Source of the DNA: Streptomyces sp. RKND-216
GTDB taxonomy: Bacteria; Actinomycetota; Actinomycetes; Streptomycetales; Streptomycetaceae
NCBI RefSeq assembly: GCF_004795255.1
Contig: NZ_SSBQ01000002.1
Coordinates: forward strand, 477,001 to 541,000
DNA: 64,000 nt
Direction: 5' to 3'
The notes beneath the pieces were generated by a model. The model did no database searches. It was not told the DNA's origin and saw nothing but the letters and a program-made list of their open reading frames with translations. The first letter of the stretch is position 1. Each line of letters begins with the position of its first letter. A program made the translations under genes and the position numbers. Positions 34,666 through 43,417 of the stretch are shown in pieces.

Positions 34666-35727
34666 TCAGCGGCCGGCGGACTGCCCCGTGAGGGGCTGGG
34701 TCCAGTCGATGACGACCTTGCCGCACTGGCCGGAACGGGCGGCGGCGAACGCGTCCGCGTGCTCCTCGTAGCCGAACCGGTGGGTGACGACCGGGCCGAT
34801 GTCGAGACCGCCCTGGAGCAGGACGGACATGGAGTACCAGGTCTCGTACATCTCGCGGCCGTAGATGCCGCGCAGGGTGAGCATGCGCTGCACGATGGTG
34901 GCCATGTCGACCGGTACGTCGCCGCTGCCGGTGGGCAGGCCCAGCACCGCGATCCGGCCGCCGGGCCGCATCGCGGCGATCATGTCACGCAGCGCCTCGG
35001 TGCGGCCGGACATCTCCAGGCCGATGTCGAAGCCCTCGGTCATGGACAGTTCGGGCATGACGTCCTTGATCGAGGCGGTGCTCACGTCGAGGGCGAGCGT
35101 CGCGCCGATCTTGCGCGCGAGCTGGAGGCGGTACTCGCTGACGTCGGTGATGACGACACTGCGGGCACCGGCGTGCCGGGCGACGGCGGCGGCCATGATG
35201 CCGATCGGGCCGGCGCCGGTGATGAGCACGTCCTCGCCGAGCACGGGAAAGGCGAGGGCGGTGTGCACGGCGTTGCCGAACGGGTCGAAGATCGCGGCGA
35301 TGTCGAGGTCGACCTCGTGCCGGTGCACCCAGACGTTCTCCTCCGGCAGCACCACGTATTCGGCGAACGCGCCGTCCGTGTGCACGCCGAGGCCGATGGT
35401 GCGGATGCACAGGTGGCGGCGGCCGGCCATGCAGTTGCGGCAGGTGCCGCACACCAGGTGGCCCTCTCCGCTGACCAGGTCTCCCACCTGCACGCCGGTC
35501 ACGCCCGCGCCGAGCGCGGCGACCTCGCCGACGAACTCGTGGCCCAGGACGCGGGGCGGCTCGACGGAGCGGGCCGCCCACGCGTCCCAGCCGTCGATGT
35601 GCAGGTCGGTGCCGCAGATACCGGTGCGCAGCACCTTGATCAGCACCTGGCCGTCCCCCGCCTCCGGGGTCGGCACGTCGGTCAGTTCCAGGCCGGGTGC
35701 GGCGGCCGTCTTCACCAATGCCCTCAT
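34666..35727 (-). CDS. tdh: L-threonine 3-dehydrogenase
   Basis: The 353-residue zinc enzyme has '[19 protein letters not shown]', the GHE motif in '[10 protein letters not shown]', structural-zinc cysteines '[15 protein letters not shown]' and the NAD fold '[20 protein letters not shown]'. It oxidises L-threonine to 2-amino-3-oxobutyrate, which Kbl cleaves. ATG 35727 has only a distant GAGGG. A CAGTAT about 6 nt before it could be the -10 of a leaderless start. It is divergent from a LysR gene, with a clean palindrome between them. Confidence 0.95.
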   Translation of the reverse strand: MRALVKTAAAPGLELTDVPTPEAGDGQVLIKVLRTGICGTDLHIDGWDAWAARSVEPPRVLGHEFVGEVAALGAGVTGVQVGDLVSGEGHLVCGTCRNCMAGRRHLCIRTIGLGVHTDGAFAEYVVLPEENVWVHRHEVDLDIAAIFDPFGNAVHTALAFPVLGEDVLITGAGPIGIMAAAVARHAGARSVVITDVSEYRLQLARKIGATLALDVSTASIKDVMPELSMTEGFDIGLEMSGRTEALRDMIAAMRPGGRIAVLGLPTGSGDVPVDMATIVQRMLTLRGIYGREMYETWYSMSVLLQGGLDIGPVVTHRFGYEEHADAFAAARSGQCGKVVIDWTQPLTGQSAGR

Positions 35728-35783
35728 GGCCGAATACTGTCCCTCGCCGAGGGCTGTGCAGTCCATCAGCGATTTCGGATGTT

Positions 35784-35808
35784 GATCGTGAAGGCAAGCT
35801 TCACGATC
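35784..35808. promoter_or_regulatory. 25-nt palindrome between tdh and lysR-type gene
   Basis: GATCGTGAAG (35784-35793) and CTTCACGATC (35799-35808) are exact reverse complements with a 5-nt gap. Their position in the 97-bp divergent region fits a LysR recognition site controlling tdh-kbl and the regulator itself. Confidence 0.7.
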
Positions 35809-35824
35809 GTGCGACACTGGCCGT

Positions 35825-36763
35825 GTGACCATCGATCCGCGCAGGTTGCGGGTGCTCCGGGCACTGGCCGACCACGGTACGGTCACCGCCGCCGCGCAGG
35901 CCCTGTACCTCTCCCCCTCCGCCGTCTCCCAGCAGCTCGCCGCGCTGGAGACGGAGGCGGGCCAGCCACTGCTGGAGCGGCACGGCCGGAACGTGCGGTT
36001 GACCGCGCCCGGCGCCGTGCTCGCCGCGCACGCCACCACTATCGCCGCACAGCTGGAGCGGGCCGAGGCGGACCTGGCCGCCTGCGCAGCAGGGCTGGCC
36101 GGCGAGGTGGTGCTCGCGGCCTACCCGACCGCGATCACCGAGATCGTCGCCCCCGCGGTCGCCGTGCTCCGGCGGCGGACGCCACAGGTCGCGTTCCAGG
36201 TCAAGGACGCCGAGGGCCATGCGAGCCTTCGCCTGCTGAGCGACGGCGACGCGGACGTCGCGGTCGCGGTGGAACACCGGGAGACGCTCAGCGACGGCGC
36301 CGCCTTTGGGGACAGCAGGCTGCTGCGCGAACCCCTGTACGCCGAACCGTTCGACGTCGTGCTGCCGCCGGGGCACCGCCTCCTCGGCGCGGACCGGGTG
36401 CCGCTCACCGAGCTGGCCGACGACCCCTGGATCACCCCCTGGCCCGGCAACCCGGTGCACGACGTGGTGCTGCACGCCTGCGTGCAGGCCGGTTTCCGGC
36501 CACGTGTCGACTCGCTGTCCGACGACTTCCGCGCGGTGAGCGCGCTCGTCGCCAACGGGGCGGGGGTCGCGTTGGTGCCCCGTACGGCGCTGCGCGGCAT
36601 CGAACTGGGCGGTGCGGTGATCCGGCCCCTGGAGGGCGACCGGCCCACGCGGCGGGTGTTCGCCGCGGTGCGGCGCGGCAGCCGCACCCACCCACTGGTC
36701 GAGCTGGCGCTGGCGGCGCTGCACGAGGAGTCCCTCGACCTGGTGCGGCGGACCGGCCCGTAA
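35825..36763 (+). CDS. LysR-family transcriptional regulator, likely of tdh-kbl
   Basis: The 312-residue protein starts '[20 protein letters not shown]' with the LysR HTH ('[20 protein letters not shown]'), followed by the periplasmic-binding-like effector domain. GTG 35825 has no ribosome site, so a leaderless transcript is possible. It is transcribed away from tdh-kbl, the classical arrangement for a regulator of the divergent operon. The effector may be threonine or a product, by inference only. Confidence 0.9.
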   Translation: MTIDPRRLRVLRALADHGTVTAAAQALYLSPSAVSQQLAALETEAGQPLLERHGRNVRLTAPGAVLAAHATTIAAQLERAEADLAACAAGLAGEVVLAAYPTAITEIVAPAVAVLRRRTPQVAFQVKDAEGHASLRLLSDGDADVAVAVEHRETLSDGAAFGDSRLLREPLYAEPFDVVLPPGHRLLGADRVPLTELADDPWITPWPGNPVHDVVLHACVQAGFRPRVDSLSDDFRAVSALVANGAGVALVPRTALRGIELGGAVIRPLEGDRPTRRVFAAVRRGSRTHPLVELALAALHEESLDLVRRTGP

Positions 36764-36805
36764 TCGCCTCGCGCGGGCACCGGCGTGTGCCGCACCATCC
36801 GGGGC

Positions 36806-37201
36806 ATGGCCGAACTCACGCACATCGCCGCGCCCGAGGGCGTCGCCCCCGCTTCCGGCTACGACCACGTGGTGTGGGGCGCCGGGCGGTTCGTCGCCGT
36901 CTCCGGGCAGATCGCGCTCGACGCGCACGGCGCGCTCGTCGGCGCGGGCGACCCCGCCGCGCAGGCGCGGCAGGTGTTCGAGAACCTGCGCCGCTGTCTG
37001 GCGGCTGCGGGGGCGACCTTCGACGACGTGGTGAAGCTCACGTATTTCGTGACCGACATCGCGCATCTGCCGGCCGTCCGGGAGGCGCGGGACGAGGCGC
37101 TGGGCGCCGGCCGGCGCCTGCCGGCGAGCTCGGCGGTCCAGGTGGCCGCGCTGGTCCGACCCGACCTGCTGCTGGAGATCGAGGCGTTCGCGATCGTCTG
37201 A
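36806..37201 (+). CDS. RidA/YjgF/UK114-family protein
   Basis: The 131-residue protein matches the Rid family with 'GRFVAVSGQIALDAHGALVG', 'QVFENLRRCLAAAGATFDDV' and 'SSAVQVAALVRPDLLLEIEA'. The catalytic Arg of true RidA (before 'S..Q...L') is not in place here ('ASSAVQVAAL'), so imine deaminase activity is doubtful and it may belong to another Rid subgroup. It sits 42 nt after the LysR gene on the same strand. Enamine intermediates from PLP enzymes nearby could be substrates. Confidence 0.88.
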   Translation: MAELTHIAAPEGVAPASGYDHVVWGAGRFVAVSGQIALDAHGALVGAGDPAAQARQVFENLRRCLAAAGATFDDVVKLTYFVTDIAHLPAVREARDEALGAGRRLPASSAVQVAALVRPDLLLEIEAFAIV

Positions 37202-37255
37202 CCCGCCGCCCGGGTGACCTGCCGACCGTGCCCGATCGGCCGCTGCCCGGGGTGT

Positions 37256-37819
37256 TCAGGCGCGGGTGCGGTAGCGCAGCAGCACCACGCCGGAGCGGAA
37301 CGGGCGACTCTCGGCCAGGCGGAGGCCATGGGCCTCCACCCCGTCCGGGAACAGCCGCCGTCCCCGGCCCAGCGCCACCGGGTACACGAAGAGCCGGTAC
37401 TCGTCGACGAGCCCGCTGCCCACCAGGGCCCTCGCCAGCCGCACGCTGCCGGTGACGACGATGTCCCGCCCCTGCGCCTCCTTCAGCGCCCGGATCTCCG
37501 TCATCGGGTCGCCGCGCAGCACCGTCGTCGGTTCCCAGCCCGGGTCCGTGAGCGTGCCGGAGACGACGTACTTGCGGATGGTGTTCAGGTAGGCCGCGAT
37601 CCCGGTGGCGTCGTCCGTCTGCTCGGGCCAGTACCCGCGCATCTGCTCGAACGTCACCCGGCCGACGAGGAACGCGTCGGCCGCCGCCATCTGTGCGCGC
37701 AGCACGCCGAGGGCGTCCGACTGGTCCGTCTCCGGCTCGCCGGCGGGCTGGAACCAGCCGCCGTCGGCGTCGACGACGCCGTCCAGGGTGATGTTCTCCG
37801 TGACGATCAGATCCCTCAT
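37256..37819 (-). CDS. dihydrofolate-reductase-fold (RibD C-terminal-like) protein
   Basis: The 187-residue protein opens 'MRDLIVTENITLDGVVDADG' and has 'AFLVGRVTFEQMRGYWP', 'KYVVSGTL' and 'DIVVTGSVRLARALVGSGLV', which is the YwjB/RibD-C reductase pattern. It is an NADPH-binding oxidoreductase of unknown substrate. ATG 37819 is the start. It follows the VOC gene on the same strand by 35 nt. Confidence 0.9.
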   Translation of the reverse strand: MRDLIVTENITLDGVVDADGGWFQPAGEPETDQSDALGVLRAQMAAADAFLVGRVTFEQMRGYWPEQTDDATGIAAYLNTIRKYVVSGTLTDPGWEPTTVLRGDPMTEIRALKEAQGRDIVVTGSVRLARALVGSGLVDEYRLFVYPVALGRGRRLFPDGVEAHGLRLAESRPFRSGVVLLRYRTRA

Positions 37820-37854
37820 CCCTGCCTCCCGGTCCTGCTCGACGGCATGCCCCG

Positions 37855-38334
37855 TCAGCCGGCCGCGTCGTAGGCGGCCTGCAGGCCCTTGATGTCGAGC
37901 TTCTTCATCTCGAGCATCGCCGCGAACACGGCCTTCGCCTTCGCCGGGTCCGGATCGCCCGTCAGCTCGGTCAGCTGCCGGGGCACGACCTGCCAGGAGA
38001 GGCCGTAGCGGTCCTTGAGCCAGCCGCACTGCACCTCCTGGCCGCCCTCGCCGAGCTTGTACCAGTAGTGGTCCACCTCGTCCTGCGTGTCGCAGTCGAT
38101 CTGCAACGAGATCGCCTCGCTGAAGGTGAACTCCGGGCCGCCGTTGAGCGCGATGAAGCGCTGGCCGGCGAGCTCGAAGGTGACGGTCATGACCGACCCC
38201 GGCTCCCGCGGCCCCGCCTCGGTGTAGTGCTGCACCTCGACCACGCGCGAGCCGTTCCCGAAGACGGACACGTAGTGCCGCGCGGCCTCCTCGGCCTCAG
38301 TGTCGAACCAGAGGAAAGTGGTGATCTTCTGCAT
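37855..38334 (-). CDS. VOC-family protein, PhnB type
   Basis: The 159-residue protein opens 'MQKITTFLWFDTEAEEAARH' and contains 'FELAGQRFIALNGGPEFTF', 'SLQIDCDTQDEVDHYWYKL' and 'YGLSWQVVPRQL', the PhnB/3-demethylubiquinone-methyltransferase-like glyoxalase pattern. Its actual activity is unknown. It is upstream of the reductase-fold gene. Confidence 0.9.
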   Translation of the reverse strand: MQKITTFLWFDTEAEEAARHYVSVFGNGSRVVEVQHYTEAGPREPGSVMTVTFELAGQRFIALNGGPEFTFSEAISLQIDCDTQDEVDHYWYKLGEGGQEVQCGWLKDRYGLSWQVVPRQLTELTGDPDPAKAKAVFAAMLEMKKLDIKGLQAAYDAAG

Positions 38335-38462
38335 GGCTACGGCTCCTGCCTACCCGTGGGGACGCTGTCGTACGGACAGACCGCCCCGGCCGGCGAAACT
38401 CATCGGGGGAGAAGATCCCTCCCGGGTGTTCACGCGGCCGGGCCGTCGGGTAGCCGGGAGGC

Positions 38463-38735
38463 ATGACCGACACACGCGACGAGGTGGTCGTCTACTGGCG
38501 GCCCGGATGCCCGTTCTGCATCGCCCTGCGGCTGCGGCTGCGTCGCACCCGGCTGACGTACCGCGAGGTGAACATCTGGCAGGACCCCGGGGCGGCCGCC
38601 TACGTACGTTCCGTCGCCGACGGCAACGAGACGGTCCCGACCGTCGACGTCGCGGGCCACCCTTTGGTCAACCCCTCCAAGCGTCGCCTGCTCGCCACCG
38701 TCCGCGACCACGCGCCCCACCTCCTGACGGGCTGA
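38463..38735 (+). CDS. mycoredoxin/glutaredoxin-like protein
   Basis: The 90-residue thioredoxin-fold protein has the active site 'CPFC' (Cys16, Cys19), the cis-proline segment 'ETVPTV' and a C-terminal helix. In mycothiol-using bacteria such proteins (mycoredoxins) reduce mixed disulfides with mycothiol. The site CPFC differs from the CPYC of classical glutaredoxins. A short hairpin follows at 38773. Confidence 0.92.
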   Translation: MTDTRDEVVVYWRPGCPFCIALRLRLRRTRLTYREVNIWQDPGAAAYVRSVADGNETVPTVDVAGHPLVNPSKRRLLATVRDHAPHLLTG

Positions 38736-38772
38736 CGCCGCCCGCACGCGCCGCGTGGGGCACGCCGCCGTC

Positions 38773-38788
38773 AGGGGCGGGCGCCCCT
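38773..38788. terminator. short hairpin after the mycoredoxin gene
   Basis: AGGGGCG (38773-38779) pairs with CGCCCCT (38782-38788). It lies 37 nt beyond the stop and has no T-run. Confidence 0.35.
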
Positions 38789-38943
38789 GCCCCCTGGCGC
38801 TCCTCGCGCCTCACTGCGGAGGAGCACCGAATCTGCCCTCTCCCACGACACGGTGAGCACCCGTACATCGACTCACTGCAAGGGCGCCGTCGGGTGGGCC
38901 CGAGGGAAGTCGAGCCCGCCCGGCGCGCTGTGGTGCGGGACGG

Positions 38944-39708
38944 TCAGTACGGCATGAGACCGAACGACGACAGCACCTCGTTCAGGGGCTGGAAGAAGGT
39001 CGTGCCGCCGGAGGAGCACGAGCCCGATCCGCCTGAAGCGATGCCCAGCGCCTGGTCGTTGTGGCCGAACAGCGGAGTGCCGCCCCCGGCGCCGACCGGG
39101 AGGCAGATGTTCGTCCGGATGAGACCGTGGACGACGCCGTCGGGGCCGTAGTCGATGGTGGCGTTGAGAGCCGTGATGGTGCCGCTGTGGATACCGGTCT
39201 GCGACGTTCTGATGTACACCTGCCGGCCCACGTACGGGGAACCGAGGCCGTATCCGCCCTCGGGGGTCAGGTCGGGATTGTCGTAGCGGATGAGACCGTA
39301 GTCGTTACCCGGGAACGACGAGGAGACCGTCGGGCCGATCGGAACGGTGAGCTGCGGGTCCGCGTACCAGGTGGAGCCCACTGAGGTGCAGTGGCCCGCG
39401 GTCACGATGAAGACGTCCGTGCCGTCGGTGACGTTGAAGCCCGCCGTGCAGCGGGCCCCGCCGCTGAAGATCGGGTCCCCCGGCGCGATGGTCTGCGACG
39501 ACGCGTCCCGGCCCCGGTCGCCCCGCGGGGTGGCCGCGTCGGCAACCGTCGTCCCGGCGGCCCCACCGCCGGCGAGTACGGGTCCGGCCTCGGCGACGGC
39601 GCCGGGAGCCCACGCCGTGAGCGCGGCCAGCAGGCCCGCGAGGACGGCGACCAGCCAGCCCTTGCGTCGTGACGGGCTTCTTCGTGGGGTTGTGCGCGAG
39701 GTGGGCAT
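38944..39708 (-). CDS. secreted streptogrisin-like S1 protein without catalytic serine
   Basis: The 254-residue protein has a signal peptide (Arg-rich, core about 17-40) and the chymotrypsin-fold landmarks of Streptomyces griseus proteases. His106 is in 'VTAGHCT', Asp136 in 'FPGNDYGLIRY', and the 'GGSGSCSSGGTTFFQP' ending is intact. The active-site loop, normally C-A-E-P-G-D-S-G-G-P, reads 'CLPVGAGGGTPLF' (202-214), so the nucleophilic serine and the Asp before it are gone. No protease activity is expected. The pro-region is short. ATG 39708 follows AGGAGAAGGACG. Confidence 0.88.
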   Translation of the reverse strand: MPTSRTTPRRSPSRRKGWLVAVLAGLLAALTAWAPGAVAEAGPVLAGGGAAGTTVADAATPRGDRGRDASSQTIAPGDPIFSGGARCTAGFNVTDGTDVFIVTAGHCTSVGSTWYADPQLTVPIGPTVSSSFPGNDYGLIRYDNPDLTPEGGYGLGSPYVGRQVYIRTSQTGIHSGTITALNATIDYGPDGVVHGLIRTNICLPVGAGGGTPLFGHNDQALGIASGGSGSCSSGGTTFFQPLNEVLSSFGLMPY

Positions 39709-39924
39709 CGTCCTTCTCCTTCGTGTCCTGCTCCGGTCCCGCCGCTCATGGCATGACCCTGACATTCAGTCAGGTTCGAGCATGGACAGTCCACGGCCCG
39801 TGCACAAGAGGACCCGTCCCCGGCCCCACGCCGGGCCCTCGCACAGCCCGCCCGCGACGGACTCACCCACCACGGACGGGGATCGACGCGCATCGGGGCG
39901 TGGCGGTGGCCGACGCGTGGTGGG

Positions 39925-40338
39925 TCATTCGGGGTCGAGCTGGTGGTCCGCCCAGACGTAGGTCTCCGGCAGCAGGTCGGCGACGCGGACCGTGCGGGTC
40001 CGGCCGCCTCCGCCGACGATCACCCGGAGCGCGGGGAAGTAGTCGAACAGGACCTGGCGGCACCGGCCGCACGGAGGCACCACCCCCCGTTCCCGGTCCC
40101 CCACGGCGACGACGGTGTCCAGCTCGACGACGCCCTGGGCGGCCGCCGCACCGACGAGGACCAGCTCGGCACAGGGGCCGCCGGTGAAGTGGTAGGCGTT
40201 CACCGCCGTCACGATCCGGCCGTCCCGCGCGCGTGCCGCCGCTGCCATCGTGTGGTTGTCGCCGCGGCAGCGGGTGCGGGCCACATGGGCCGCGGCCTCG
40301 ACGAGTTCGTGGTCGACGTCGTCGGTCTGCGGGGTCAT
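39925..40338 (-). CDS. cytidine-deaminase-fold enzyme, blasticidin-S-deaminase-like
   Basis: The 137-residue enzyme has the zinc site 'GGPCAELVLVGAAAA' (Cys56, catalytic Glu58) and 'PPCGRCRQVL' (Cys90, Cys93), then 'VADLLPETYVW'. The pattern TGGPCAE...GVVPPCGRCRQVL...LLPxxYVW is close to what I recall of blasticidin-S deaminase (BSD) rather than to housekeeping cytidine deaminase. It may deaminate cytidine or a nucleoside antibiotic. It is the only such gene in view and no nucleoside cluster is near. Confidence 0.88.
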   Translation of the reverse strand: MTPQTDDVDHELVEAAAHVARTRCRGDNHTMAAAARARDGRIVTAVNAYHFTGGPCAELVLVGAAAAQGVVELDTVVAVGDRERGVVPPCGRCRQVLFDYFPALRVIVGGGGRTRTVRVADLLPETYVWADHQLDPE

Positions 40339-40452
40339 CCTCTTCTCCTCCGTCGGGTGTCCGGGAACGTCACGCTGGAACCGCGAGGGAACGCACGCGG
40401 CGTCGGCGCCTCGCCCCTCTCTCACCGAAGCTTCTCAGGGGTTGACCGCAGG

Positions 40453-41556
40453 TCAGGGGTTGATGGCGAGGAAGAGGAAGGCCGCGAGCAGGACGAGGTG
40501 GATGCCGCCCTGGAGGCGAGTGGCACGGCCGGGCACCACGGTGAGGCCGCTGACGAAGGCGGTCAGCAGGAGCAGGACGAGCTGGGTGGTGCCGAGACCC
40601 AGGAGCAGCGGGCCGTCGAGCCAGACGGACGCGACCGCGATGGTGGGGATGGTCAGCCCGATGCTGGCCATCGCCGAGCCGTAGGCGAGGTTGAGGCTGA
40701 TCTGGATGCGGCCGCGGAGTGCGGCGCGGGAGGCCGCGAGCGTCTCGGGGAGCAGCACGAGGAGGGCGATGACCACGCCGACGAACGCGTGCGGGAAGCC
40801 CACCGCCTCGACGCCGGACTCGATCGCGGGTGACTCGACCTTGGCCAGGCCGACCACCGCCACGAGGGCGACCAGCAGCAGGGCGAGGCTGCCGAGCGCC
40901 GCCCGGCTCGAGGGCGGGGGCGCGTGGTCGCCCTCCTCGGCGGCGCGTCCCTCGGAGGTGACGGGAAGGAAGAAGTCCCGGTGACGGCGGGTCTGGGTGA
41001 AGACGAAGAGGACGTAGAGCACAAGGGACGCGGCCGCGGCGAACCCCAGCTGGGCGGGGGAGAACTGCGGCCCGGGCTCGCTGGTGAAGGTCGGCAGCAC
41101 CAGGCTGAGAGTGGCCAGCGTGGCGACGGTGGCCAATGCGGCGCCGCTTCCCTCGGGATTGAAGTGCGCGAGGCCGTGGCGCAGCGCCCCCAGCAGGAAC
41201 GCCAGGCCCGCGATGCCGTTGGTGCTGATCATGACCGCCGCGAACACCGTGTCACGGGCCAGCGTCTGTGTCTCGGAGCCGCCGGAGACCATGAGGGTGA
41301 CGATCAGGGCGACCTCGATGACGGTGACGGCGACCGCCAGCACCAGCGAACCGTACGGTTCGCCGACCCGGTGCGCCACGACCTCCGCGTGGTGCACGGC
41401 CGCGAGCACCGCGCCGGCGAGGATGACGGCCACGACCACGACCCAGAAGACCGGCAGGTCGCGTCCCCAGGTGAGGGCCAGCACGGCGAGCGCGAGCAGG
41501 GGGACGACGACCGTCCACGACAGGCGCAGCCGCAGGGAACGGCGAAGAGCGTGCAC
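40453..41556 (-). CDS. ChaA-type calcium/proton (cation) exchanger
   Basis: The 367-residue membrane protein has about 11 segments and the two CaCA alpha-repeats: 'GEPYGSLVLAVAVTVIEVAL' with 'VSGG' and, later, 'VLLPETLAASRAALRGRIQI' with 'NLAYGSAMASIGLTIP'. The acidic residues in these repeats bind the cation. It matches ChaA/y4hA proteins (Ca2+/Na+/K+:H+ antiport). GTG 41556 has TACCGT 6 nt upstream and no ribosome site, so it looks leaderless. Confidence 0.9.
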   Translation of the reverse strand: MHALRRSLRLRLSWTVVVPLLALAVLALTWGRDLPVFWVVVVAVILAGAVLAAVHHAEVVAHRVGEPYGSLVLAVAVTVIEVALIVTLMVSGGSETQTLARDTVFAAVMISTNGIAGLAFLLGALRHGLAHFNPEGSGAALATVATLATLSLVLPTFTSEPGPQFSPAQLGFAAAASLVLYVLFVFTQTRRHRDFFLPVTSEGRAAEEGDHAPPPSSRAALGSLALLLVALVAVVGLAKVESPAIESGVEAVGFPHAFVGVVIALLVLLPETLAASRAALRGRIQISLNLAYGSAMASIGLTIPTIAVASVWLDGPLLLGLGTTQLVLLLLTAFVSGLTVVPGRATRLQGGIHLVLLAAFLFLAINP

Positions 41557-41562
41557 CGTCTC

Positions 41563-41568
41563 ACGGTA
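41563..41568 (-). promoter_or_regulatory. -10 box of a leaderless promoter (exchanger gene)
   Basis: On the minus strand TACCGT occupies 41568-41563 and is followed by 6 nt and then GTG 41556. No Shine-Dalgarno sequence precedes the GTG. Confidence 0.45.
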
Positions 41569-41706
41569 GCCGCGAGAGCGGGCCGTTCCGGGGAACGGCG
41601 GGGCACACCGCGGGTCCTGCGGAGCCCGCCGGCGGAGCCGGCACGGCCGTGCGCCGCACGCGCGGGCGCGCGACCGCGTGACCGTCCCGGGATTCACTCG
41701 TTCGAC

Positions 41707-42141
41707 GTGAGGACGAGGCCGGCAGGCCGCCACGCCGGGACGGCGACCCTCTACCTGCTCGACCCGGACCGCGCGCCCGAGCGGCTGGCGCGCTCGGAGG
41801 CGGGCGTCACCGGCTCCCTGCCGGTGCCCCGGGCCGACGCGTGCACACGTCGGCCGGTGCTGTGGCTGCGATCCTCCGAACGGATCGTCGAGAGCCACGC
41901 CTTCCTTGTCGCGGACCTCGGCGAGGTGATGCCCGCACATCTCACCTACACGCCGCCGCCGGAGAGCGGTCAGCCGGCCCGGGCACCGCGCGAGGCAGTG
42001 AGCGCGGAGGCGCGGCGGGTGTGGGCGCGCGGCGCGTGCGAGCTGGCGGACCTGCGGGACAGCGGGGTGCGGGCGGTCAACAACTGGAAGTTCGGCCGTC
42101 AGGAGCTGCCGCAGGGAGCGGGACGGGCGGCCTGGGTGTGA
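41707..42141 (+). CDS. hypothetical protein, probably a gene fragment
   Basis: From GTG 41707 the frame gives 144 residues ('GTATLYLLDPDRAPERLARS', 'PVLWLRSSERIVESHAFLVA', 'VRAVNNWKFGRQELPQGAGR', 'AAWV') and stops at 42141. The composition is that of a real protein, but the start is weak and the ending abrupt. Inserting one C at the stop (TGTGACC to TGTGCACC) would continue it with 'ARLTDGTALRPLP' to a stop at 42185, so the 3' end looks frameshifted. I recall Streptomyces proteins of unknown function with a similar ending. No function is proposed. Confidence 0.5.
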   Translation: MRTRPAGRHAGTATLYLLDPDRAPERLARSEAGVTGSLPVPRADACTRRPVLWLRSSERIVESHAFLVADLGEVMPAHLTYTPPPESGQPARAPREAVSAEARRVWARGACELADLRDSGVRAVNNWKFGRQELPQGAGRAAWV

Positions 42142-42206
42142 CCGCACGCCTGACGGACGGCACCGCGCTGCGCCCGCTGCCGTGACCGGGCCCTCGTGAC
42201 CGGCAG

Positions 42207-42725
42207 CTACCCCTTCGCCTCCTCCTCCCTCGGCGGTGCGTCGTCGTTGCCGCGCCGGATCGTCCGGACCGGGACGCCGGGGCGCCAGACGTCCATGCAC
42301 ATGTCGGGCACGTCGAGGTAGGTGCGCACCACCTCCGTGAGGTCGACGCGGAAGAGGTGGAAGACCTCCGGCACCTCTCCCTCCGGCTGCTCACCGGCGT
42401 ACTCGGCGAGCTTCGCCGGGTCGGTCACCTCCACCGCGCGTCCGGAGACGCGCGCGTCGCCGTGCTCCATCTCCGCATCCTCCCCCGGGTTGGCGTGCAG
42501 CGCGAAGCGCGGGTCCCGCAACAGGTCGAGCGCCTTGCGCGAGTTCGGCATCATGCCGAGCCACAGCTCGCCGTGCCCGAAGCCGGCCTCCAGGCCGGTC
42601 ACGCGCGGCGCGCCATCCGCCCGCAGCGTGGCCAGCACGTGGTGCCGGTACATGCCGAAGCGCTCCCGCACCGCCGCCGCCAGCGCCGGCGCCTCTTCTT
42701 CGAAGTCTCCCCAACGCGTCGTCAT
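42207..42725 (-). CDS. pyridoxamine 5'-phosphate oxidase-like flavin/F420-fold protein
   Basis: The 172-residue split-barrel protein has 'HVLATLRADGAPRVTGLEAG', 'ELWLGMMPNSRKALDLLRDP' and 'RFALHANPG', the PNPOx-like pattern binding FMN, F420 or heme. The usual cofactor cannot be chosen by eye. ATG 42725 is the start; the gene is divergent from the GNAT gene (69 nt). Confidence 0.9.
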   Translation of the reverse strand: MTTRWGDFEEEAPALAAAVRERFGMYRHHVLATLRADGAPRVTGLEAGFGHGELWLGMMPNSRKALDLLRDPRFALHANPGEDAEMEHGDARVSGRAVEVTDPAKLAEYAGEQPEGEVPEVFHLFRVDLTEVVRTYLDVPDMCMDVWRPGVPVRTIRRGNDDAPPREEEAKG

Positions 42726-42794
42726 CCCCTCATCGTGCCCGGTGGGTCCGACAATCCCCGCGACGCGGGACGTGCGCGGTGCGACCATGGCGCG

Positions 42795-43310
42795 ATGCGG
42801 ATTCGGGAGACGGCTCAGGCCGATGCCGGGGCGGTGGCGGCTCTGCGGATCGCCGGCTGGCGGTACGCGTACGCGGGACTGATGCCCCCGGCACACCTGT
42901 CCGCCATGGACGCGGCCGAGGACGCCGTCCGCCACCGCGCACGTCTGGCCTCGCCCGCCCCCGGTCTGTGGGATCTGGTCGCCGAGGACACCGAGGGCAA
43001 GGTCGTCGGCTGGGCGGCGGGCGGCCCGTACCGGGACGGTGAGCGGCGTACGTCCGACGCGGAGCTCTACGCCCTGTACGCACGGCCGGACATGATCGGC
43101 ACGGGAGTCGGCCGGGCGCTGGCCTCGGCGGCACGCGAGCGCGCCCTGAGGTCGGCGGCTCCGCGGCTGTACGTGTGGGTGGTGGAGGGGAACGCCCGGG
43201 CGCGCCGCTTCTACGAGCGGGCGGGGTTCGCCCCGGACGGCGGGCGGGAGGACTTCGATGCGGGCGGCCGGACCCTGACCGACCTGCGGTACGTGCGCGC
43301 GCCCGTCTGA
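42795..43310 (+). CDS. GNAT-family N-acetyltransferase
   Basis: The 171-residue enzyme has 'ETAQADAGAVAALRIAGWRY', 'VVGWAAGGPYRDG' and the acetyl-CoA loop 'DMIGTGVGRALASAARERAL' (R/Q-x-x-G-x-G/A variant), then 'WVVEGNARARRFYERAGFAP'. The acceptor is unknown. It is divergent from the flavin-fold gene and followed by the GH16 promoter. Confidence 0.92.
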   Translation: MRIRETAQADAGAVAALRIAGWRYAYAGLMPPAHLSAMDAAEDAVRHRARLASPAPGLWDLVAEDTEGKVVGWAAGGPYRDGERRTSDAELYALYARPDMIGTGVGRALASAARERALRSAAPRLYVWVVEGNARARRFYERAGFAPDGGREDFDAGGRTLTDLRYVRAPV

Positions 43311-43384
43311 GGGGACGCCAGGATGCCGCCCTCGACAGGTGGATCGCTGCCCCACGCATTCAAGAAGTGGCGAAGGCTGGGCCA

Positions 43385-43413
43385 TTGACGCGTTCCCCGG
43401 CTCCATCTATAAG
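43385..43413 (+). promoter_or_regulatory. promoter of the GH16 gene
   Basis: TTGACG (43385-43390), 17 nt, TATAAG (43408-43413) is a strong housekeeping promoter. The operator at 43418 covers the expected transcription start. Confidence 0.7.
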
Positions 43414-43417
43414 ACTC

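Noticed and set aside
34759..37455. 898-codon open frame on the plus strand across tdh and lysR
   Set aside because: It has nonsense-like composition and is opposite or out of frame with clear tdh and LysR genes.
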